The notes below the pieces were generated by a model. That model made no database searches. It saw nothing but the letters and a program-made list of their open reading frames with translations, and was not told the DNA's origin. Shown piece by piece: positions 9,779-18,586 of a stretch of 41,759 nucleotides of DNA. Numbering within the stretch: the first letter of the stretch is position 1; the number at the start of each line of letters is the position of its first letter. Origin of the DNA: Tannerella sp. (GTDB taxonomy: Bacteria; Bacteroidota; Bacteroidia; Bacteroidales; Tannerellaceae); the NCBI GenBank assembly GCA_031255595.1, contig JAIRSF010000059.1, positions 1-41,759 of the forward strand. Direction: 5' to 3'. Made by a program: the position numbers and the translations under genes.

Positions 9779-10269
9779 CAGTAATTGAGCACAACTCTGA
9801 ACCTCTTGGTGCCGGGCCTGTTTCCGGTATAAAAATCACTGTATTCCACCTTGAACATAACACTGCCGACCGCATAATCACATTTATAGGTTTCCGTCCA
9901 AAGATAATCCGATCCGGTAGAAGGATTATACTCGCCTAAATGAATTACTTCAGGCAGTTCCGCCTGAATTCTGTAATCTTTGTCCAGATACATATAACCG
10001 GTCATCTTTCCATCATAAAAAATGTCTTCATCCAATTCGGGCATTGAAACTTCATATTGATAATAAGAATTAAGGTCATCCACACCTCCTCCTACTAATA
10101 CCCATTGATCTGATCTCACCGTATATTCTCTTATATACCACTCGCTTCCCGCCTCGCCTTTCTCGCCTTTCTCGCCTCTTTCCCCCATAGGGCCCATAGG
10201 CCCCATAGGCCCTTCACACGAAACAGACATCAGGATTATGACCGACAATAAAAACAAAATTTTCTTCAT
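9778..10269 (-). CDS. Lipoprotein with short collagen-like (Gly-X-Y) segment
   Basis: MKKILFLLSVIILMSVSCEGPMGPMGPMGERGEKGEKGEAGS: lipobox Cys immediately followed by G-X-Y triplets. Confidence 0.75.
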   Translation of the reverse strand: MKKILFLLSVIILMSVSCEGPMGPMGPMGERGEKGEKGEAGSEWYIREYTVRSDQWVLVGGGVDDLNSYYQYEVSMPELDEDIFYDGKMTGYMYLDKDYRIQAELPEVIHLGEYNPSTGSDYLWTETYKCDYAVGSVMFKVEYSDFYTGNRPGTKRFRVVLNY

Positions 10270-10540
10270 TTTTTTTCTATTTAAAACATTTCGGGCAAAG
10301 ATAGTGATTTTTTTTGGAATAGCGCTTAACTCAAGGGATTGAGAAAACCGTACGGGAAAAGCTACTCCATTTGAGAATGTTGATATTTGTAATCATCCGG
10401 CCGGAACTAACGCAAATTTATAAACATTTTTAACGAAACTGCGACAAAAGTAAACAACGGAAGAACCCCTCCTCAAAATTTACGGCAAGTCATTAAGGAA
10501 AATTTTCCGTAATAACTTGCTTTTTATCTTTTCTTTATAG

Positions 10541-10548
10541 TATCTTTG
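10541..10548 (+). promoter_or_regulatory. Putative Bacteroidetes -7 box (TATCTTTG) for the frd/sdh operon
   Basis: tagTATCTTTGtagc, TAnnTTTG consensus, 53 nt upstream of the ATG at 10601. Confidence 0.6.
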
Positions 10549-10600
10549 TAGCTTGATACCGACAATTTATACATTAATAAATAACTAAAATTTAATTCTT

Positions 10601-11305
10601 ATGTGGTTGATTCATTCTTCTATCGGGAGGAAATTAGTGATGAGTATCTCAGGGACTGTCCTGTTGATGTTCTTACTGTTTCACTTATCCATGAATGTTG
10701 TAGCGGTCTTCTCGCCTGATGCATACAACGTGATTTGTGCACTGTTGGGCGCAAACTGGTATGCCGTCGCAGCAACAGTCGTGCTGGCAGGCATTATTGT
10801 CCTGCATTTCGTCTACGCCGCAATGATTACGCTGCAAAACCGTAAAGCGCGCGGCAACGATCGTTATACGGTTAGTACCCGTCCCAAGGGGGTTAGCTGG
10901 GCGTCGCAAAACATGTTTGTGATCGGAATCGTGATCATCGGTTTCATGATTCTCCATTTCAGCCAGTTCTGGTACAAAATGATGTTTGCCGAACTGCTGG
11001 GACATCATGAGGTAACGCTTTGTGACGGTTCGGTTGTAAGTCCTCAGGATGGCGCTGCTTTCGTCAGCTATTATTTCAGTCACCTGTGGGTCGTCATTGC
11101 ATATCTGATCTGGTATGTTGCATTATGGTTTCATCTTACGCATGGTGTATGGAGTGCAATTCAGACGATCGGCTGGAGTAACCGGCTTTGGCTGAAACGC
11201 TGGAAAGTAGTCGGTAACATTGTTGCCACCCTTATTTTCCTCGGTTTTGCTTTCGTGACACTATTTTTCTATGCAAAAAGCCTTTGTGGCGGAAGCTGTT
11301 GTTAA
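10601..11305 (+). CDS. frdC: Succinate dehydrogenase/fumarate reductase cytochrome b subunit
   Basis: 234 aa membrane protein (SSIGRKLVMSISGTVLLMFLLFHLSMN), directly upstream of the flavoprotein and Fe-S subunits. Confidence 0.92.
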   Translation: MWLIHSSIGRKLVMSISGTVLLMFLLFHLSMNVVAVFSPDAYNVICALLGANWYAVAATVVLAGIIVLHFVYAAMITLQNRKARGNDRYTVSTRPKGVSWASQNMFVIGIVIIGFMILHFSQFWYKMMFAELLGHHEVTLCDGSVVSPQDGAAFVSYYFSHLWVVIAYLIWYVALWFHLTHGVWSAIQTIGWSNRLWLKRWKVVGNIVATLIFLGFAFVTLFFYAKSLCGGSCC

Positions 11306-11336
11306 TAATGGTTGGACTCTTTAATTCATTAAAATT

Positions 11337-13277
11337 ATGTCTGAAATAAATTCAAAAATACCACAAGGCCCGTTGGCTGAAAAGTGGACCAATTATAAAG
11401 ACCATCAGAAATTGGTTAATCCTGCAAACAAACGCCGCTTGGATATTATCATTGTCGGAACGGGACTGGCCGGCGCTTCCGCCGCCGCTTCTATGGCGGA
11501 AATGGGATTTAATGTACTGAACTTCTGTATACAGGACTCACCGCGCCGCGCACACTCCATTGCGGCACAGGGAGGTATCAATGCGGCAAAAAACTACCAA
11601 AACGACGGCGACTCCGTCTACCGTTTGTTTTACGATACCATCAAGGGAGGCGACTACCGCGCACGCGAAGCCAACGTTTATCGCTTAGCGGAGGTAGCAA
11701 ACTCCATCATTGACCAGTGTGTAGCGCAAGGCGTCCCCTTTGCCCGCGAATACGGCGGCTTGCTGGATAACCGTTCCTTCGGCGGAGCGCAGGTGTCACG
11801 CACTTTCTATGCACGCGGACAAACGGGACAGCAACTCCTGCTCGGCGCTTACTCCGCATTAAGCCGTCAGATCGGTCTGGGGAAAGTAAAAATGTATACC
11901 CGCTATGAAATGCTGGATGTAGTCGTCATCGAAGGGCGTGCACGCGGTATTATTGCGCGTAACTTAGTAACAGGCGAGATCGAACGGTTCGCCGCCCATG
12001 CCGTTGTCATTGCAAGCGGCGGCTACGCGAACACCTTCTTCCTCTCGACCAACGCTATGGCGTCCAACGGTTCGGCAGCATGGCAGTGCTACAAGAAAGG
12101 AGCCTATTTTGCCAATCCATGTATGGCGCAGATTCACCCGACCTGTATCCCCGTACATGGTGAATTTCAGTCGAAACTGACCTTGATGTCCGAATCGCTT
12201 CGCAACGACGGGCGTATCTGGGTGCCGAAGAAAAAAGAAGATGCCGAAGCCGTCCGCGCCGGCAAACTCAAACCGACGCAGATCAAAGAAGAAGACCGCG
12301 ATTATTACCTGGAACGCCGCTATCCGGCATTCGGCAACCTGGTTCCACGCGACGTAGCTTCGCGCGCTGCAAAAGAACGTTGCGACGCAGGATTCGGCGT
12401 AGGGACGGGACAAGCCGTATACCTTGATTTCTCGGACGCTATCAACCGCCTTGGGAAAAACGTCGTCGAACAACGCTACGGAAACCTTTTCCAGATGTAC
12501 GAAAAAATCGTGGATGATAACCCGTATGAAACACCGATGATGATCTTCCCGGCGCTTCACTACACCATGGGCGGTATCTGGGTGGATTATGAACTGATGA
12601 CCTCCGTTAAAGGCCTGTTTGCAATCGGCGAAGCCAATTTCTCCGACCATGGCGCGAACCGTCTTGGTGCATCGGCATTAATGCAGGGACTGGCCGACGG
12701 ATATTTTGTACTCCCCTACACGATACAGAACTATCTTGCCGACCAGATACAGGTTCCGCGTTTCAGCGCCGACCGTCCCGAATTTGAAGAAGCGGAAAAG
12801 AATATCAAAGAACGCATCTATAAATTGATGAATATCAAAGGTAACCGGTCGGTAGACAGTCTGCATAAAGAGCTTGGACATATCATGTGGGATCATGTAG
12901 GTATGGCGCGTGATGCACAAGGACTTAAAGAAGCGATCGAAATGCTGAAAGCCCTGAAAAAGGAATTTTGGAGCAATGTCCGGATTCCGGGTAAGGCGAA
13001 CGACCTGAATGTGGAACTGGAAAAAGCGTTGCGTCTGGCCGACTTCATCGAAATCGGCATGCTGATGGCGCACGACTCTTTAGATCGTGAGGAATCATGC
13101 GGCGGACATTTCCGCGTAGAACATCAGACCGAAGAAGGCGAAGCGCTTCGCCACGACGATAAATTCTCTTATGTGTCATGCTGGAAATACGAAGGTGAAG
13201 ACAAAGACCCGGTGATGCTCAAAGAGCCTCTTAATTATGAATTTGTTGTACGTCAACAGAGAAATTATAAAAATTAA
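11337..13277 (+). CDS. frdA: Fumarate reductase/succinate dehydrogenase flavoprotein subunit
   Basis: [23 protein letters not shown] motif, [35 protein letters not shown]. Confidence 0.95.
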   Translation: MSEINSKIPQGPLAEKWTNYKDHQKLVNPANKRRLDIIIVGTGLAGASAAASMAEMGFNVLNFCIQDSPRRAHSIAAQGGINAAKNYQNDGDSVYRLFYDTIKGGDYRAREANVYRLAEVANSIIDQCVAQGVPFAREYGGLLDNRSFGGAQVSRTFYARGQTGQQLLLGAYSALSRQIGLGKVKMYTRYEMLDVVVIEGRARGIIARNLVTGEIERFAAHAVVIASGGYANTFFLSTNAMASNGSAAWQCYKKGAYFANPCMAQIHPTCIPVHGEFQSKLTLMSESLRNDGRIWVPKKKEDAEAVRAGKLKPTQIKEEDRDYYLERRYPAFGNLVPRDVASRAAKERCDAGFGVGTGQAVYLDFSDAINRLGKNVVEQRYGNLFQMYEKIVDDNPYETPMMIFPALHYTMGGIWVDYELMTSVKGLFAIGEANFSDHGANRLGASALMQGLADGYFVLPYTIQNYLADQIQVPRFSADRPEFEEAEKNIKERIYKLMNIKGNRSVDSLHKELGHIMWDHVGMARDAQGLKEAIEMLKALKKEFWSNVRIPGKANDLNVELEKALRLADFIEIGMLMAHDSLDREESCGGHFRVEHQTEEGEALRHDDKFSYVSCWKYEGEDKDPVMLKEPLNYEFVVRQQRNYKN

Positions 13278-13285
13278 TAAGAGCC

Positions 13286-14041
13286 ATGGATAAAAATATT
13301 GATATAACCCTTAAAGTTTGGCGCCAGAAAGGGCCGAAAGAAAAAGGCGCATTTGAAACCTATCAGTTGAAAAATGTATCGCAAAGCAGTTCATTCCTCG
13401 AAATGCTGGATGTACTGAACGAACAATTAATAAACGGCGGAAAAGAACCCGTATTCTTCGACCACGATTGTCGCGAAGGAATCTGCGGCATGTGTTCGCT
13501 TTACATTAACGGACATCCGCATGGGCCGGACTCGGCCGTAACCACCTGTCAGCTCCACATGCGTAAGTTTAAAAACGGCGAAACGATTACGATCGAACCC
13601 TGGCGTTCGGCAGGTTTCCCCGTCATACGCGACCTGACGGTAGATCGCCGGGCTTACGACAAGATTATACAGGCGGGAGGATTTGTTTCGGTGAATACGG
13701 GAGGCGTACCCGACGCGAACGCCATTCCCATTCCGAAGAAAGACGCCGATCTGGCAATGGACGCAGCGGCTTGTATCGGCTGCGGAGCTTGTGCGGCGGC
13801 CTGTAAAAACGGCTCTGCAATGCTGTTCGTTTCGGCTAAGGTAAGCCAGTTAGCACTTCTCCCGCAGGGAAAGGTGGAAGCCGCACGCCGCGCCAAAGCG
13901 ATGGTGGCCAAAATGGACGAACTCGGGTTCGGCAACTGCACTAATACACAGGCATGCGAGATGGAATGTCCGAAAGAAATTTCGGTAACAAACATCGCCC
14001 GTTTGAATCGTGAATTTCTGTCGGCAAAGTTTAAAGATTAA
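13286..14041 (+). CDS. frdB: Fumarate reductase/succinate dehydrogenase iron-sulfur subunit
   Basis: [27 protein letters not shown] (2Fe-2S), [15 protein letters not shown] and [15 protein letters not shown] cluster motifs. Confidence 0.95.
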   Translation: MDKNIDITLKVWRQKGPKEKGAFETYQLKNVSQSSSFLEMLDVLNEQLINGGKEPVFFDHDCREGICGMCSLYINGHPHGPDSAVTTCQLHMRKFKNGETITIEPWRSAGFPVIRDLTVDRRAYDKIIQAGGFVSVNTGGVPDANAIPIPKKDADLAMDAAACIGCGACAAACKNGSAMLFVSAKVSQLALLPQGKVEAARRAKAMVAKMDELGFGNCTNTQACEMECPKEISVTNIARLNREFLSAKFKD

Positions 14042-14096
14042 AACGCGGTTACAGGTTTTACTGAAAATAATCCGAAAAATACGGACATAAATCATT

Positions 14097-14137
14097 AAAA
14101 GAGGATGTGGTCAAATGCGGTCATATCCTCTTTTTTT
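14097..14137 (+). terminator. Rho-independent terminator after frdB
   Basis: aaaagaggat...atcctctttttttt stem followed by T tract. Confidence 0.75.
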
Positions 14138-14298
14138 CACCAAACCGGAATGCCAAAAGCAGAACCTAAATTGTGTTTTTTACACTAATTTCACACAAAA
14201 GAGCCGATTTGTCGGAGGTGTAAACTTTTTTTGCCATATATGCTCTCATATTTAACATTATTTATTCGGAAACACTTGTATAGTTACTCGTAGGATAG

Positions 14299-14306
14299 TA
14301 CCTTTG
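14299..14306 (+). promoter_or_regulatory. Putative -33/-7 promoter with no intact downstream gene
   Basis: TTG at 14276-14278, 20-nt spacer, TACCTTTG at 14299-14306. Confidence 0.6.
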
Positions 14307-14360
14307 TGCCGTGGTTTTTTCATAATAGTATTAGATTTAAGGTTAACAAAATTGATTAGG

Positions 14361-14391
14361 GGTTGTCGTGAGACAGCCTTTAATTGTTTTT
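14361..14391 (+). terminator. Hairpin with GTGA tetraloop followed by T-rich tract
   Basis: ggttgtc-gtga-gacagcc then tttaattgttttt. Confidence 0.5.
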
Positions 14392-14480
14392 AGGAGGCTT
14401 TAAAAATTATACATGTATGCAACTTGACTACAATATGGTTCCCGCCCGACACGATAGATCATCCGCTAAGAAAGTAGTTT

Positions 14481-15590
14481 TCAGTTCAATTTATAGATGC
14501 CTCCCGGCAATGCTTTTATATATCCTTCCAGCTCCAGCTCAAATAACATAGACGATAATCTATGAACCGGAAGATTCATCTCCGCCGCCAGGTCGTTGAT
14601 CTGAAACATTCCTTTCTCCGTAAGCAAACGGATAATCGGATGATCGGATTTTTCCTGAAAATCTATTGATTGTTGCACAGGCTGCGCTTTGGCGCCGGCA
14701 TCCCAGCAAAGCGACATCACAAGGTCTTTTGCAGAACCGATCAACCCGGCTTTATTCATTTGTATCAATCGGTTGCAACCTGCCGAAAATTCGTCCGTAA
14801 CACGCCCGGGAAAGGTATACACATCGCGCCCGTAAGAGAAAGCAATGTCGGCCGTAACAAGCGAGCCTCCTTTTTCTGCCGATTCGACCACGATGGTCGC
14901 ATCGGATAAACCCGCCACCAACCGATTTCTCCGAAGAAAATTTTCCCGGTCGGGATTCGTTCCGCTCACAAAATCCGTAAGCAGTCCCCCCGTTTCAATC
15001 ATCCCGGCTGCAATATTCCGGTGTACGGCAGGGTAGATCCGATCCAGTCCATGGGCAAGCACGCCTATGGTAGGCAAATTTTTCTTCAAAGCGCTGCGAT
15101 GGGCGCAAACATCGACGCCGTATGCAAGTCCGCTGACAATAAGCAAGTCCGGAAACATTGCCGACAAATCTCCGACAAGCGTTTCCGTCAGTTTACGTCC
15201 ATAATCCGATATGCGGCGTGTACCGACAATACTGATGATTTTTGCGGCATCCGGATCGGCGTGACCTTTGTAATAAAAAACGACAGGAGCGTCCTGGCAT
15301 TCTTTCAGGCGACAAGGATAATCGTCTTCCGTTATGGCATACAACCGAATCTTATTTTTATCAATAAAAGATACTTCCTTTTCCGCGCGCTCCAAAGCTC
15401 CGGTTCGGGCATTCTCAATCTGTTCCGCCGTATAAACACCGATACCCGGCACTTTCTCCAAAAAAGAACGCTTCGCTTTGAATACCTCTTCCGCCGAACC
15501 GAAATACTGCAAAAGATGGCGGGCGAGCACATCGCCCACTCCTTTCAGGAAGGTAAGCCCTATCAGATAGAATCGTTCGTCTGTTATCAT
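14481..15590 (-). CDS. dprA: DNA processing protein DprA
   Basis: IISIVGTRRISDYGRKLTETLV, SGLAYGVDVCAHRSAL, VVESAEKGGSLVTADIAFSYGRDVYTFPGR. Confidence 0.95.
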   Translation of the reverse strand: MITDERFYLIGLTFLKGVGDVLARHLLQYFGSAEEVFKAKRSFLEKVPGIGVYTAEQIENARTGALERAEKEVSFIDKNKIRLYAITEDDYPCRLKECQDAPVVFYYKGHADPDAAKIISIVGTRRISDYGRKLTETLVGDLSAMFPDLLIVSGLAYGVDVCAHRSALKKNLPTIGVLAHGLDRIYPAVHRNIAAGMIETGGLLTDFVSGTNPDRENFLRRNRLVAGLSDATIVVESAEKGGSLVTADIAFSYGRDVYTFPGRVTDEFSAGCNRLIQMNKAGLIGSAKDLVMSLCWDAGAKAQPVQQSIDFQEKSDHPIIRLLTEKGMFQINDLAAEMNLPVHRLSSMLFELELEGYIKALPGGIYKLN

Positions 15591-15652
15591 AGAGATGTTT
15601 TTCGTTTGTTTAACTCAATCCGGTAATGATCGTATGACGATAAACCGTATGG

Positions 15653-16057
15653 TCACTTTTCCGAAGCGGCAATTATTTTATCAAAATATTCGCCGCGGGT
15701 AAGTTTTCCGTTCTCTACAATAACAGCCTCAACTTTCCCCGCCGCAGCCAAAACCATATCGGACATTCTGTAAATATGCTGTTCAAACACAAGCTTGACG
15801 CCTTCACGTTTCAGGTTCAGGCAGGACAAAAACCGGTCGCCGCTACGCAGCGAATGTTTGAACTTTATTTCTACCTTCGAAACAAAAGCGTCTACACCGT
15901 TTTCATGCATCCGCCCGAAATTTTCACCGAGAAACTCCATATATTCGTGACGTGTATGTTCCATGTACCGCTGATAGTTCGAATTATTTACCACCCCCTG
16001 CAAGTCACATTCGTAATCGCGTACTTTCAGCTCCAGTTCGAAAACATATTCTTTCAT
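15653..16057 (-). CDS. Acyl-CoA thioesterase (hotdog fold, 4HBT-like)
   Basis: VRDYECDLQGVVNNSNYQRYMEHTRHEYM hotdog motif. Confidence 0.88.
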   Translation of the reverse strand: MKEYVFELELKVRDYECDLQGVVNNSNYQRYMEHTRHEYMEFLGENFGRMHENGVDAFVSKVEIKFKHSLRSGDRFLSCLNLKREGVKLVFEQHIYRMSDMVLAAAGKVEAVIVENGKLTRGEYFDKIIAASEK

Positions 16058-16175
16058 TGTCTAAACTTTTAACCGTTACTTTTTTCCCGGTTTCAAAGAT
16101 ACATGATAAATTCAAATTTCCACACGAAAAAACAAAAATCCGTCTTTTTGAAATCGTTTTATGCCAAAAGTACAC

Positions 16176-16183
16176 TATATTTG
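16176..16183 (+). promoter_or_regulatory. Putative -7 box (TATATTTG) for the DHODH-like gene
   Basis: acacTATATTTGcaag, 28 nt upstream of the likely ATG at 16211. Confidence 0.5.
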
Positions 16184-16210
16184 CAAGACAATTACCAAAC
16201 AGAGGATGCT

Positions 16211-17191
16211 ATGATACAGTTTGAAACAAATTATGCCGGATTAACTTTAAAAAACCCATTCATCATCGGCAGTTCCGGCCTCACAAACAGTGCAAAAAAG
16301 AATAAAGAACTTGAAGACGCCGGCGCCGGCGCTGTCGTCTTGAAATCGTTGTTTGAAGAACAAATTGAAAATCAAGGCAATGCGTTAATGCACACCACAG
16401 ATTTTCCCGAAGCCGCCGATTATATAAGAAGTTATGTGAAAGCAAATCGGATAGAGGAATACTTGTCGCTCATCAAAGAAAGTAAAGCCTTATGTACAAT
16501 ACCCGTTATCGCCAGCATAAACTGTTATAAAGCCAACGCATGGGTCGAATTTGCCGGACAGATGGAAGAAGCGGGAGCGGACGCTCTTGAGTTAAATATA
16601 TTTTACCTCTGTACCGACCCGAATACTTCGGCCAATGAGATGTACGACCTCTATATCTCTATCCTTAAAAAGGTGAAGAAACACGTATCGATCCCCATCA
16701 TTCTGAAAATCGGAAAATCATTCAGCAATATTCCGGGGCTTGTCAACCAGATCAAACTGCATGAAGCACAGGGCGTCGTTCTGTTTAACCGGTATTACAG
16801 GCCGGACATTGACATCCGTAAAATGCAGATCGTTTCGGGACACGTATTCAGCACCTCATCGGAACTGAGCGATACATTACGCTGGACGGCGCTCGTCGCA
16901 GGCTCCATACCGGGCATATCTATTTCTTCGTCGTGCGGAATACACAACCGGGAAGATGTAATAAAATGCCTGTTGGCGGGAGCGGATACGGTTCAGCTTT
17001 GCAGTACGATTTATAAAAACGGGCGGGATGTGATCGCACAAATACGGGAAGGCGTCGAAAACTGGATGAATATGCAAAAATATGAATCCATCTCCGAATT
17101 TCGGGGAAAATTGAGTTTTTCCAACGTAGAAGACCCTTCACTTTATGAACGTTCACAATTCATGAAATATTTTTCGGATCACAAGGCGTGA
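16211..17191 (+). CDS. Dihydroorotate dehydrogenase-like protein
   Basis: Start revised from 16103 to 16211 (MIQFETNYAGLTLKNPFIIGSSGLTNS); TIM-barrel DHODH-like motifs. Confidence 0.85.
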   Translation: MIQFETNYAGLTLKNPFIIGSSGLTNSAKKNKELEDAGAGAVVLKSLFEEQIENQGNALMHTTDFPEAADYIRSYVKANRIEEYLSLIKESKALCTIPVIASINCYKANAWVEFAGQMEEAGADALELNIFYLCTDPNTSANEMYDLYISILKKVKKHVSIPIILKIGKSFSNIPGLVNQIKLHEAQGVVLFNRYYRPDIDIRKMQIVSGHVFSTSSELSDTLRWTALVAGSIPGISISSSCGIHNREDVIKCLLAGADTVQLCSTIYKNGRDVIAQIREGVENWMNMQKYESISEFRGKLSFSNVEDPSLYERSQFMKYFSDHKA

Positions 17192-18460
17192 TTACCGGTC
17201 ATGAAACGATTCGTCTGTCGGCATCATCTTATACATCCGATCCGACGGACGGATTTTTTCATCTATCCTGATAGAAAAATGTTCGCCTTTCACCGTTTGC
17301 CGAACAGACTGCAGCTCTACGCGTATCTCTTTCACCGTTTTCAATAAAGCTCCCGTAGTAGGGCCTGTAATCAGGATCTCATCGCCAACCTTCAACGAGC
17401 CGCTCTCCATCTCAAACTCAGCCACCCGTATATCACTATAATACTTGATCCCCTTGGCCACATACTCTTTACGCCGCGTGGCGCTCGATCCATAACGGCT
17501 GCTCCATTCCCCAAGGCGCCGACCCAGATAGTAACCGTCCCAAAAACCACGATTAAAAACCGATTTCAGGCGTTCGTCCCAGATCCCGATCTTTTCTTCC
17601 GAGAACGTTCCGTCGCAATAGCACTTTACCGCTTCCTTATAACATTCCGTCACAATCCGCACATATTCAGGCCCACGAGCACGCCCTTCGATCTTAAACA
17701 CACGAACGCCCGCATCGATCATCTTATTTATAAAATGAATCGTTTTCAGGTCTTTAGGCGACATAATGTACGGGTTATCCACTTCCAGTTCGATATCCGT
17801 TTCCCGGTCTTTAACCGTATACCCCCGGCGACAGATTTGTGTGCAGGCGCCGCGGTTCGCCGACAAATTCAGCTCATGCAAGCTGAGGTAACACTTCCCG
17901 GAAACCGCCATACAAAGCGCTCCATGGCAAAACATTTCAATGCGTACCCGTTCACCTTTCGGCCCTTTAATATCTCCGGCATGAATCTCATCGTAGACCG
18001 CACGCACCTGTTCAAGGTTCAGTTCACGCGCAAGCACCACCACATCGGCAAACCGGGCATAAAATCTCAACGCTTCGACATTGGAAATATTAAGTTGTGT
18101 CGAAAGGTGCACTTCCTGCCCGATCCGGTTCGCATAAATCATTGCCGCCACATCCGAGGCTATGACAGCCGAAACGCCGGCAGCTTTTGCCGCATCTATA
18201 ATCTCACGCATCAGCGGCAAATCCTCGCCATAAATAACCGTATTAACGGTCAGATAGCTCTTAATGCCATGCTCCCGGCAGATAGAAGCTATTTTATGCA
18301 GGTCGTCCGTCGTAAAATTATTCGACGAGCGCGAACGCATATTCAACCCTTCTATCCCAAAATAAATCGAATCGGCCCCGCCCTGTATCGCCGCCATAAG
18401 CGACTCATACGACCCGACGGGCGACATTATTTCAAAATCCTGTATCTTATATTCCATCAT
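17192..18460 (-). CDS. U32 family peptidase (YegQ/TrhP-like)
   Basis: GGADSIYFGIEGLNMRSRSSNF-type start, EMFCHGALCMAVSGKCYLS, NRGACTQICRRGY, RVFKIEGRARGPEYV. Confidence 0.93.
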   Translation of the reverse strand: MMEYKIQDFEIMSPVGSYESLMAAIQGGADSIYFGIEGLNMRSRSSNNFTTDDLHKIASICREHGIKSYLTVNTVIYGEDLPLMREIIDAAKAAGVSAVIASDVAAMIYANRIGQEVHLSTQLNISNVEALRFYARFADVVVLARELNLEQVRAVYDEIHAGDIKGPKGERVRIEMFCHGALCMAVSGKCYLSLHELNLSANRGACTQICRRGYTVKDRETDIELEVDNPYIMSPKDLKTIHFINKMIDAGVRVFKIEGRARGPEYVRIVTECYKEAVKCYCDGTFSEEKIGIWDERLKSVFNRGFWDGYYLGRRLGEWSSRYGSSATRRKEYVAKGIKYYSDIRVAEFEMESGSLKVGDEILITGPTTGALLKTVKEIRVELQSVRQTVKGEHFSIRIDEKIRPSDRMYKMMPTDESFHDR

Positions 18461-18556
18461 ATCACCTTAATTTCACAGTGCAAAGTTAATACGTAATATT
18501 CCCATTTCAAAATATTGTTTTTCTCTGATTTCAGCCGATGTTTGCCGGATTCTTTT

Positions 18557-18564
18557 TATTTTTG
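18557..18564 (+). promoter_or_regulatory. Putative -7 box (TATTTTTG) for the MutS-like gene
   Basis: tttTATTTTTGcgcc, 22 nt upstream of the ATG at 18587. Confidence 0.45.
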
Positions 18565-18586
18565 CGCCTTTCTAACGAATAAAGAC

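Noticed and set aside
8903-9784. 293-aa plus-strand ORF
   Set aside because: Antisense to the RNA methyltransferase core, with no family features.
11964-12650. 228-aa minus-strand ORF
   Set aside because: Antisense to frdA, a highly conserved gene; chance frame.
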